From 2-02-FULL-66-14 sp037443705 (GTDB lineage: Bacteria; Pseudomonadota; Gammaproteobacteria; Burkholderiales; SG8-39), in the NCBI GenBank assembly GCA_037443705.1, contig JBBINV010000005.1, positions 1 to 64,000 on the forward strand: 64,000 bases of DNA, written 5' to 3'. The notes under the pieces were generated by a model. The model was not told the DNA's origin. It searched no databases and saw only the letters and a program-made list of their open reading frames with translations. Each line of letters starts with the position of its first letter. The first letter of the stretch is position 1. A program made the position numbers and the translations under genes. Positions 1-6,842 of this stretch are shown in pieces.

Positions 1-30
1 ACGTGGAAGCGGATGACAACATCCCATTCA

Positions 31-1155
31 ATTTCCGCGACCGAAAGGCCGCGGCCTCATTGAAGCTTGGCGATAATCTCACTGAGTTTTGCATCGAGCA
101 AGATTTCCGCGACCGAAAGGCCGCGGCCTCATTGAAGCCTGTTGAAGAATTTTCCGCGAAACGCCGCTCAGCTTCTCATTTCCGCGACCGAAAGGCCGCG
201 GCCTCATTGAAGCCCCGGCACCTTCGCCGCGAGTTCCGCTACGGCGTTATTTCCGCGACCGAAAGGCCGCGGCCTCATTGAAGCGCCAGTACGCCGTGAA
301 TCTCGCCGCGGGCACGGTGAATTTCCGCGACCGAAAGGCCGCGGCCTCATTGAAGCTGAAACCCGACATCGCCTGACTTCCAGCGTACACATCATTTCCG
401 CGACCGAAAGGCCGCGGCCTCATTGAAGCGCTCCTCCTGAGCGTTAGATGGAGAAACCCAAGTGACCATTTCCGCGACCGAAAGGCCGCGGCCTCATTGA
501 AGCAGGACCACAAGCGCGGCCCGGTCGTAATGAGGACCATTTCCGCGACCGAAAGGCCGCGGCCTCATTGAAGCCTCGCGCAGCGCCTCGCGCTCTGCGT
601 CGGAAGCGGGTTATTTCCGCGACCGAAAGGCCGCGGCCTCATTGAAGCGTGTGNNNNNNNNNNNNNNNNNNNNNNNNNNNNNNNNNNNNNNNNNNNNNNN
701 NNNNNNNNNNNNNNNNNNNNNNNNNNNNNNNNNNNNNNNNNNNNNNNNNNNNNNNNNNNNNNNNNNNNNNNNNNNNNNNNNNNNNNNNNNNNNNNNNNNN
801 NNNNNNNNNNNNNNNNNNNNNNNNNNNNNNNNNNNNNNNNNNNNNNNNNNNNNNNNNNNNNNNNNNNNNNNNNNNNNNNNNNNNNNNNNNNNNCTCCAAA
901 CATTTCCGCGACCGAAAGGCCGCGGCCTCATTGAAGCTTCCCTGTGAACGGGGACGGGCGCCGGCACAACAAGCATTTCCGCGACCGAAAGGCCGCGGCC
1001 TCATTGAAGCAAATAAGCCAAAGCTTCTTCTTTCGATGAAAATCGCATTTCCGCGACCGAAAGGCCGCGGCCTCATTGAAGCTCGAAACTCGCCACCGAC
1101 CTCGCCACCGGCGCTACGCATTTCCGCGACCGAAAGGCCGCGGCCTGGTTGAAGC
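31..1155 (+). CRISPR. CRISPR array, 13 visible 36-bp repeats
   Basis: Thirteen copies of a 36-base repeat are visible, starting at 31, 103, 178, 249, 321, 394, 468, 539, 613, 902, 975, 1047 and 1120; the first copy may not be the true first, since the array begins at the window edge. The repeat begins ATTTCCGCGACCGAAAGG and ends CCTCATTGAAGC. Spacers are 35-39 bases and all different. Inside the repeat, bases 5-12 pair with 17-24 around a GAAA loop, with one A-C mismatch. The last copy (1120-1155) differs at bases 28-29 (CA to GG), the usual sign of the leader-distal end, so the leader should lie left of the window and transcription run rightward. The last eight bases, ATTGAAGC, resemble the 5-prime handle of class 1 crRNAs. 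No cas gene lies in the window, so the subtype is undecided. Confidence 0.97.
654..893. other. Assembly gap (240 N) inside the CRISPR array
   Basis: A run of 240 N interrupts the array between the repeats at 613-648 and 902-937. The 253 bases separating these two repeats would fit three further repeats and four spacers of about 36 bases, so the gap is probably array sequence that the assembler could not resolve. This holds only if the gap length is a real estimate. Confidence 0.95.
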
Positions 1156-1259
1156 CGGCCGCGCGCACGAGATCCCGGACGAACAGCTCCAATTTCCTTA
1201 GCCAAGAGACCGCGGTGTCATCGAAGGAATTCGCGATGGCGAGGGCTCTGTGACGACGG

Positions 1260-1277
1260 GTTGTTACCGGTAACAAC
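1260..1277. promoter_or_regulatory. 18-bp perfect palindrome, operator-like
   Basis: GTTGTTACCGGTAACAAC is a perfect 18-base palindrome 51 bases upstream of the aldo/keto reductase start and about 100 bases past the CRISPR trailer. Its centre and AT-rich arms resemble operators of LacI-family regulators, for example gluconate-type TGTTACC half-sites. No such regulator gene is in the window, so the assignment is inference from symmetry alone. Confidence 0.45.
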
Positions 1278-1328
1278 TGCCGGGCTCAATGCGTCGAGGG
1301 CCGATTGCCGGGATAGACTTCTGTACCT

Positions 1329-2159
1329 GTGTCCCCGCGAACGATCAGCGTCGGCAACCTCAGGGTGAACCGCCTCGGCTTCGGAGCGATGCGGGTGTGC
1401 GGCCCTCAGGTGTGGGGGCCGCCGAAGGACCGCGCGCACGCGCGAAAGGTGCTGCGCCGCGCGTACGACCTCGGGCACAATTTCTTCGACACCGCCGACA
1501 GCTACGGCCCGCACGTGGACGAGGAGCTGATCGCGGAAGCGCTGTACCCGTATCCGGAGGATCTCGTGATCGCGACCAAGGGCGGGCTCGTCCGGCCGCG
1601 GCCCTCGGCCTGGGATTCGGACGCGCGGCCCGAACGCCTGCGCGCGGCGGTGGACGGAAGCCTCAGGCGCCTGCGCCTGGAGCGCATCGATCTCTATCAG
1701 TTGCACGCGCCCGACCCGAGGGTTCCGCTCGAGGAGTCGCTCGGCGCGCTCGCCGATTGCCAGAAGGCCGGCAAGATCCGGCATATCGGCGTCTCCAACG
1801 TCGACACCAGGGAGCTCGCGCGGGCGCGCCGAGTCGTGAAGGTCGTTTCGGTGCAGAACCGGTACAACCTCGGCGATCGCTCCTCCGAGGACGTGCTGCG
1901 GGCCTGCGAGCGTCTCGGAATCGCGTTCCTGCCCTGGTTCCCGCTGGGCGCGGGATCCGTTCTCAGGAGGGCGATCGTGAAAGGAACCGCGGAAAGGCTG
2001 AAGGCGACTCCCGCCCAGGTGGCGCTGGCGTGGCTGCTCGCGAAATCGCCGGTGATGCTGCCGATCCCCGGGACCGCGTCGCTCGCGCACCTCGCGGAGA
2101 ACTCGGCGGCGGCGAAGCTGAAGCTGCCGGCGGAGGACCTCGCCCTCCTCTCGGCCTAG
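1329..2159 (+). CDS. Aldo/keto reductase
   Basis: A 276-residue NADPH-dependent carbonyl or aldose reductase of the aldo/keto reductase superfamily, expected to be a cytoplasmic TIM barrel. The four catalytic residues are all visible: Asp54 and Tyr59 in DTADSYG, Lys84 in ATKGG and His126 in LYQLHAP. The N-terminal GFGAMR motif and C-terminal PIPGTAS cofactor segment are also typical. The length is slightly short for the family (about 280-330). The assumed start is GTG and has no clear ribosome site, so the true start could differ by a few codons. It is transcribed alone, downstream of an 18-base palindrome. The substrate cannot be deduced. Confidence 0.88.
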   Translation: MSPRTISVGNLRVNRLGFGAMRVCGPQVWGPPKDRAHARKVLRRAYDLGHNFFDTADSYGPHVDEELIAEALYPYPEDLVIATKGGLVRPRPSAWDSDARPERLRAAVDGSLRRLRLERIDLYQLHAPDPRVPLEESLGALADCQKAGKIRHIGVSNVDTRELARARRVVKVVSVQNRYNLGDRSSEDVLRACERLGIAFLPWFPLGAGSVLRRAIVKGTAERLKATPAQVALAWLLAKSPVMLPIPGTASLAHLAENSAAAKLKLPAEDLALLSA

Positions 2160-2290
2160 CCAGCGCCCCTGGCATCGTTCAGGCCGTCGAGCGCACCCGC
2201 GGGCGCTGTCTTCGGTGCTTCCTTCAGCTCGCTGATCGAGGAAGGCAGGTTGTAGAGAACCCAGTAGCGGCGGATGGAGCAGCGCAGGTA
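2156..2290 (-). pseudogene. Possible remnant of a PEBP/YbhB-family gene
   Basis: On the minus strand, in the gap between the aldo/keto reductase and endonuclease V, one frame reads RRYWVLYNLPSSISEL and then KTAPAGALDGLNDA before a TAG at 2156-2158. This resembles the HWVLYNIP...GxxxGxND region of phosphatidylethanolamine-binding (Raf-kinase-inhibitor-like YbhB/YbcL) proteins. The upstream half of the family and the downstream GYxGPxPP motif are missing, so it can only be a fragment. The match is by eye over about 40 residues and chance is not excluded. Confidence 0.35.
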
Positions 2291-2999
2291 CAACCGCAAC
2301 CTTGGTCAATTTCATCCGGCTAATGTGAGCCTTCTGCCGCGCAACATCACCCCGGCCCGCGCCATCGCGCTTCAGCGGGCGCTCGCGCGCCGCGTGGTGC
2401 GCCGCGACCGGCTCGGCGAGGTGCGGCACGTCTGCGGGATCGACGTGGGGTTCGAGCGCAACGGCGCGATCGCCCGCGCCGCCGCCGTAGTGCTGAGGTA
2501 TCCGTCTCTGGAGATGTCGGATTTCGCCGTGGTCCGAAGAAAAACCCGATTTCCCTATGTCCCCGGGCTGCTCTCCTTCAGGGAAATGCCGGTCGCGCTG
2601 TCGGCCCTGAAGAGGCTCAAGGTGAAGCCCGACCTGCTGCTTTGCGACGGCCAGGGGATCGCACACCCGCGCCGCTTCGGCCTCGCCTCACACATGGGCC
2701 TCGCGACGGGGATTCCTTCGATCGGCGTCGCCAAGAGCCTCTTCGTGGGAACGCACGGGCCGGTGCCCCGGCGCCGCGGCGGCTGGGCGCCGCTCGAGGA
2801 CCGCGGCGAGCGAATCGGCGCGGCGCTGCGCACGCGCACGGGCGTGAAACCGCTCTACGTCTCGATCGGTCACCGCGTGAGCCTCGCGACTGCGATCCGG
2901 TTCGTGCTCGCCTGCGCGCCGCGCTACCGCCTTCCCGAGACTACGCGCCGGGCGCACCGCCTGGCATCCGGCCCCTCCGCGCCGCCACGCGCTCCATGA
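2274..2999 (+). CDS. nfi: Endonuclease V (deoxyinosine 3-prime endonuclease)
   Basis: This DNA-repair nuclease cuts the second phosphodiester bond 3-prime of deoxyinosine, removing deaminated adenine. Family motifs are clear: the metal-binding Asp in GIDVGF, the wedge segment PYVPGLLSFRE, the second acidic site in LLCDGQGIAHPRRFGLASH, and the late GHRVSL motif. The protein has 241 residues if ATG 2274 is used. An in-frame GTG at 2325 would give a 224-residue protein closer to E. coli Nfi (about 223), and the extra N-terminal residues look unstructured, so the later start is plausible. The 3-prime end overlaps the convergent monooxygenase gene by 59 bases. Confidence 0.93.
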   Translation: MEQRRYNRNLGQFHPANVSLLPRNITPARAIALQRALARRVVRRDRLGEVRHVCGIDVGFERNGAIARAAAVVLRYPSLEMSDFAVVRRKTRFPYVPGLLSFREMPVALSALKRLKVKPDLLLCDGQGIAHPRRFGLASHMGLATGIPSIGVAKSLFVGTHGPVPRRRGGWAPLEDRGERIGAALRTRTGVKPLYVSIGHRVSLATAIRFVLACAPRYRLPETTRRAHRLASGPSAPPRAP

Positions 3000-4098
3000 A
3001 TTGCGGCGTATCCTGCCGCAGCCGCTCGTCGGTCATGCGGCCGCTGCGCGTCATGTAGTCGTACGCGAGCCCGAGCGCGTCGAGCTCGCGCATCTTCTCC
3101 GGAAACCGCTCGTACCAGTACGAGCTCCGGTTCGCGGCGGCGAAGAGCTTCTCGACCACCGGGCGGCGGTCGCGCTCGAACGCGGCGAGCGCGACCGGCA
3201 CGTCCTCGCCCGCCGTCGCGAACGCGCGGTCAAGCGCGATCGCGTCCTCGAACGCGAGCCGCGTCCCCGAGCCGATCGAGAAGTGCATGGTGCGCAGCGC
3301 GTCGCCGATCAGCACCGCGTTGCGCGCAATCCAGCGGCGGTTGTGCAGGATGGGAAACTGGCGCCAGATCGACCGGTTCGACACGAGCGGGTGCCCGGCG
3401 AGGTCCGCGGCGAACACGCCTTCGCAGTAATCGCGCGATTCCTCGTCGCTCATCCGGTCGAGCCCCGCGCGCTTCCACGTCGCCGCATCGCACTCCACGA
3501 TGAACGTGCTCATCGCCGGCGCGTAGCGGTAATGGTGAGCCACGAACGCGCCGTGCTCGCTTTCGCGGAAGGTGAGCGTGAGGCACTCGAACGGGCGGGC
3601 CGTGCCGTACCACGCGAACTTGTTGCTCAGCCACACGATCCGGGGCTCGAACGAGCTTTCGAGCGATCGCCGCACCAGCGAGTTGAGCCCGTCGGCGCCG
3701 ACGAGGAGATCCGGGGTGCCGAGCTCCTGCAACGACGCGACCGGCCTTTCGAACCGGAATCGAACCCCTTCGCGGCGGCACAGCTCCTGGAGAAACTGGT
3801 TCAGCTTCAGTCTCGCGATCGCCGAAAACCCGTTGCCGTCGATGTCCACCGCTTCGCCGCGATGGACGATCCGCTGGATCGGCCAGCGCTCCATGCGCGG
3901 CAGGAGCTGCGCGTAGAGGTCCGGCGCGTCGCGCTCGAGGAACGCGAGCGCGCCTTCGGAGAACACCACGCCGAAGCCGAAGGTCGCGTCCGGCGGGTTC
4001 TGCTCGAACACCTCTACGTCCCAGCGCGCGAAGCGCCGCTTGATGAGGAGCGAGAACAGCAGCCCCGCCGGGCCCGCGCCGAGGACCGCGATCCGCAT
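2941..4098 (-). CDS. FAD-dependent monooxygenase, aryl-CoA hydroxylase type
   Basis: A 385-residue flavoprotein hydroxylase. It has the FAD-binding GxGxxG in VLGAGPAGLLFSLL, the DG motif in LLVGADGLNS and the second FAD motif around VLIGDALRTMHFSIGSG. The segment TFGFGVVFSEGAL and the later CDAATWKRAGLD and SNRSIWRQFP stretches resemble the monooxygenase half of salicylyl-CoA 5-hydroxylase and anthraniloyl-CoA monooxygenase rather than generic PHBH enzymes. The reductase half of the anthraniloyl-CoA enzyme is absent. A role in hydroxylating an aromatic CoA thioester is therefore inferred. It lies 219 bases downstream of the acyl-CoA dehydrogenase on the same strand; nothing recognisable is in that gap. 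The 3-prime end overlaps nfi. Confidence 0.82.
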   Translation of the reverse strand: MRIAVLGAGPAGLLFSLLIKRRFARWDVEVFEQNPPDATFGFGVVFSEGALAFLERDAPDLYAQLLPRMERWPIQRIVHRGEAVDIDGNGFSAIARLKLNQFLQELCRREGVRFRFERPVASLQELGTPDLLVGADGLNSLVRRSLESSFEPRIVWLSNKFAWYGTARPFECLTLTFRESEHGAFVAHHYRYAPAMSTFIVECDAATWKRAGLDRMSDEESRDYCEGVFAADLAGHPLVSNRSIWRQFPILHNRRWIARNAVLIGDALRTMHFSIGSGTRLAFEDAIALDRAFATAGEDVPVALAAFERDRRPVVEKLFAAANRSSYWYERFPEKMRELDALGLAYDYMTRSGRMTDERLRQDTPQFMERVAARRGRMPGGAPGA

Positions 4099-4317
4099 GC
4101 GGGCGATTCTAGCGTCGCGGCGGCAGAATCGTTCGCGGATCGAGGCGGGAGATATTGCCTATGCGGCGGGGAATATTGCCGGCCGGGCTGCTCGCGCTGT
4201 GCGCCACGGCGCCGGGACCAGCATCGCGAACGCGCACGTCGCGCGCGCGGCGCGCGATCCGGGGCTGCAAGTCGCGCGCCGGGGCGAGGTGGTAAAGGTC
4301 CCCGGCGCGAGAATGGA

Positions 4318-5463
4318 TTAGGCGCGCTGCGGAAACGGGCGCCCGAACACGCCCTCGGCGATCCGGTTCTTGAGGATCTCGACCGAGCCCCCGGCGATCA
4401 TCCAGCCGCGGCAGCGGCGCACGCAGTATTCCACCAGCTCCTCGCGGCTGTAGCCGGCGCCGCCCATGACCTGGAGCGATTCGTTCGCCACCTCGAACCC
4501 GGCCTGGTTGCAGAACGCTTTCGCGATCGCGGTCTCCTCGGGCGAAGGTAGGCCGCGGTCGGCGTTCGCCGCCGCGCGGTAGAGGAGCAGCTGCGCGGCA
4601 TCGAGCTTCATCTTCATGTCGGCGAACTTCCACTGCAGGCCCTGGAACTCGCACAGCAACCGGCCGAACTGCCGGCGCTCCATCGCCCAGGCGCGCGCGC
4701 GCTCGAAGGCGTAGCGCCCGAGCGCGAGCGAGCGCGCCGCGTTGCCGATGCGCTCCACGTTGAAGCCCGCGATCTGCTTCTTGAAGCCGCCCTCCTTCAG
4801 CAGCACCCGTTCCGGCGGAACAAAGACGTCGTCGAACGTGATCTGCGCCCATTCCTCGCCCGACATGAAGGCCGAGGGCCTGCCGAGGACGACGCCGGGC
4901 TGCGAACGCTCGATCAGCACCGAGCCGATGCCGTCCACGCCGGGGCCAAAGCGCACGTAGGCGAGATAGACCTCGGCGTACGCCGAATGCGTGACGAACA
5001 CTTTCGTCCCGCTCACGCGGTAGCCTTCGCCGTCCGGCACCGCCTTCGTGCGCAGGTCGGTCACCGCCGATCCCGCCTCGGGTTCCGTCATGGCGACGGA
5101 AATGACGGATTCGCCGTTCAGGAGCTTTTTCAAATAGAGGTTCTTCTGAAAAGCGGATCCATATTCCGCCAGAACCCGTATCGGCCCGAAATTGCCCGCT
5201 TGCACCACGTCGGCGCTCCTCGGACAGGCGGATGCGACCGTCTCGATCGCGATCACGGCATCGATCAGGGTGCCGCCCTGCCCGCCGTCGGCCTCGGGAA
5301 TCGTGATCCCGAGCAGCCCCTGCTCCGCCATCATCCTTGCCACGTCCCAGGGGTACGCGGCGTCGTGCGCCCGGCTGCGCGCGCCGGCGGCGAGGCGCTT
5401 CTCGGCGAAGCGCCGCACCGAATCCCTGAACTGCTCCTGCTCCGGGCTCAGGCGGAAGTCCAT
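4318..5463 (-). CDS. Acyl-CoA dehydrogenase
   Basis: A 381-residue FAD enzyme that introduces an alpha,beta double bond into an acyl-CoA. The sequence begins MDFRLSPEQEQFRDSVRRF, carries the flavin and substrate segments SVAMTEPEAGS and ERRQFGRLLCEFQGLQWK, and ends with QVMGGAGYSREELVEYCVRR and GGSVEILKNRIAEGV. The residue matching the C-terminal catalytic Glu of MCAD is Ala (IAGGSVEI), so the base must lie elsewhere, as in several other subfamilies. The ATG overlaps the end of the CoA-transferase gene by 16 bases, indicating one transcript and probably translational coupling. The substrate is unknown; the neighbours suggest a dicarboxylic or aromatic-derived acid. Confidence 0.92.
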   Translation of the reverse strand: MDFRLSPEQEQFRDSVRRFAEKRLAAGARSRAHDAAYPWDVARMMAEQGLLGITIPEADGGQGGTLIDAVIAIETVASACPRSADVVQAGNFGPIRVLAEYGSAFQKNLYLKKLLNGESVISVAMTEPEAGSAVTDLRTKAVPDGEGYRVSGTKVFVTHSAYAEVYLAYVRFGPGVDGIGSVLIERSQPGVVLGRPSAFMSGEEWAQITFDDVFVPPERVLLKEGGFKKQIAGFNVERIGNAARSLALGRYAFERARAWAMERRQFGRLLCEFQGLQWKFADMKMKLDAAQLLLYRAAANADRGLPSPEETAIAKAFCNQAGFEVANESLQVMGGAGYSREELVEYCVRRCRGWMIAGGSVEILKNRIAEGVFGRPFPQRA

Positions 5464-6842
5464 GAGGCGGGATGGTAGCCGAGCGGCACCGGCGGGAGCG
5501 CCCAGCCGCCGGGAGTCTCCGAAAGACGGACCACCGGCCGAAGATGGCGGACGCGGCCAAAGGGTGACTCGGTCTCCGTGACGAGCGGATTGAGCTCCTC
5601 TTCGGGAAGTTCGGCGGGAACCCCCTTGAACACCTCCGATTCCAGCACCCCTCGATCCACGATCCATTTGCCGATGCGCGCGAGCGCCACGCGGACGAGC
5701 CAGCTCCCGCCTTCGCGCGCGCGCCGTGCGAGCGCGACCATCGCGCCGAACGCCATCAGGTAGCCGCTCACGTAGTCGATCGCCGACACCGGCAGGTAGC
5801 GCGGGCCGGCGCTGTCGCGCGAGGCGTGCGCCATGCCGCTCACGGCCTGCACGATGGTGTCGAAGCCGCGCCTCGCCCGCCACGGGCCCGTCGCGCCCCA
5901 GGCCGAGAGCGACACGCACACGATGCCGGGCCTGAGCCTCGCGAGCGCTTCGGGGGAGAACCCGCGCGCATCGAGCGCGCCGGGACGATAGGATTGCGAA
6001 AAGATATCCGTGCGGCGTGCGAGCTCCCGCAGCACGCAATTCTCCCCTTCGTTCCTCAAATCCAGCCGCGCGGACCGCTTGCCGATCCCGGTGTCGAGGT
6101 CCATGGGTCCCGAGTCCGGGAGGTGCGCCGCGGTGACCCGCAGCACCTCGGCGCCGTGCTCGGCGAGCGAGCGCGCGCAGGTAGGGCCCGCGAGCACGCG
6201 CGTGAGATCGAGCACCCGGATCCCGGAAAGCGGCCGCTCGCCCGCCGGGAGCGGCTCCGGCTCCGCATCGCCGATGCGGTGAATTTCGACCAAGGGTTGC
6301 GCAGCGACCGCCGCCGCGTGCGCATGCACGTTCCATTCAGGCTCGCTTCGCACGAAGCCGGCACAGCCGCCCGCGGCATGGATCGCGTCTTCGAGCGCTT
6401 CGCCGTCCCATCGGCGCGTCGCCGCGGCCACGGCCTCGCGGTCGTCGTCCGACTGGAGCACCTCCAGCGCCGCGTCGCGATGATGCGGGAAATTGGTGTG
6501 AATGCTGATCCAGCGATCGCCACGCACCGGATAGAAGCCGAACAGCGGATCGCGCGGATCCGGGGGCACCTTTCCGTCGATTCGAAGATAGCGTGCGCTG
6601 CGAAGCGACGCAGCCGCGGCGCGCAAGTCGACGGCCACGCGCTGCGCGCGCCCGGCGCGCAGCTCCCACAGCCGCGCCGCGGCGAGCCCCACCGCCCCGA
6701 GCGCCGCCGCGCCCGCCGTGCCGACGCGGTAGCGCGTAGGGAAGACCGGGTCGGTTCCGGAGAAATCGACCGCGCCGGAGTCGAGATCGTCCTCTCCTGC
6801 AAGATCCAGAACTTCCCGCAAAGCCGCGTGCGGCACGTTCAC
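5448..6842 (-). CDS. Class III (CaiB/BaiF) CoA-transferase
   Basis: A 464-residue protein that moves CoA between carboxylic acids. The C-terminal half carries the family core GIRVLDLTRVLAGPTCARSL, AEVLRV, the KRSARLDLR segment and PGIVCVSLSAWGATGPW. The nucleophilic Asp normally lies in a D-N-[FY] context, and the nearest candidate region, around MDLDTGIGKRSARLDLR, should be checked by alignment. The N-terminal half is CaiB-like but divergent. The start is GTG in a GTGA overlap with the stop of the upstream acyl-CoA synthetase, and the end overlaps the acyl-CoA dehydrogenase start. It is part of a tightly coupled operon. Confidence 0.85.
   Translation of the reverse strand: MNVPHAALREVLDLAGEDDLDSGAVDFSGTDPVFPTRYRVGTAGAAALGAVGLAAARLWELRAGRAQRVAVDLRAAAASLRSARYLRIDGKVPPDPRDPLFGFYPVRGDRWISIHTNFPHHRDAALEVLQSDDDREAVAAATRRWDGEALEDAIHAAGGCAGFVRSEPEWNVHAHAAAVAAQPLVEIHRIGDAEPEPLPAGERPLSGIRVLDLTRVLAGPTCARSLAEHGAEVLRVTAAHLPDSGPMDLDTGIGKRSARLDLRNEGENCVLRELARRTDIFSQSYRPGALDARGFSPEALARLRPGIVCVSLSAWGATGPWRARRGFDTIVQAVSGMAHASRDSAGPRYLPVSAIDYVSGYLMAFGAMVALARRAREGGSWLVRVALARIGKWIVDRGVLESEVFKGVPAELPEEELNPLVTETESPFGRVRHLRPVVRLSETPGGWALPPVPLGYHPASWTSA

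Noticed and set aside
3..1276. Several open frames of 60-190 residues within the CRISPR region, with repeated peptides such as RDRKAAASLK and NEAAAFRSRK
   Set aside because: They are translations of the 36-base repeats and N run, so no protein is implied.
4099..4317. A plus-strand frame ending at 4321 (...GRAARAVRHGAGTSIANAHV...) and a signal-peptide-like MRRGILPAGLLALCATAPGP in the 219-base gap
   Set aside because: Neither has a ribosome site or a recognised family, and both are short and Arg-rich; the gap is left without a gene.
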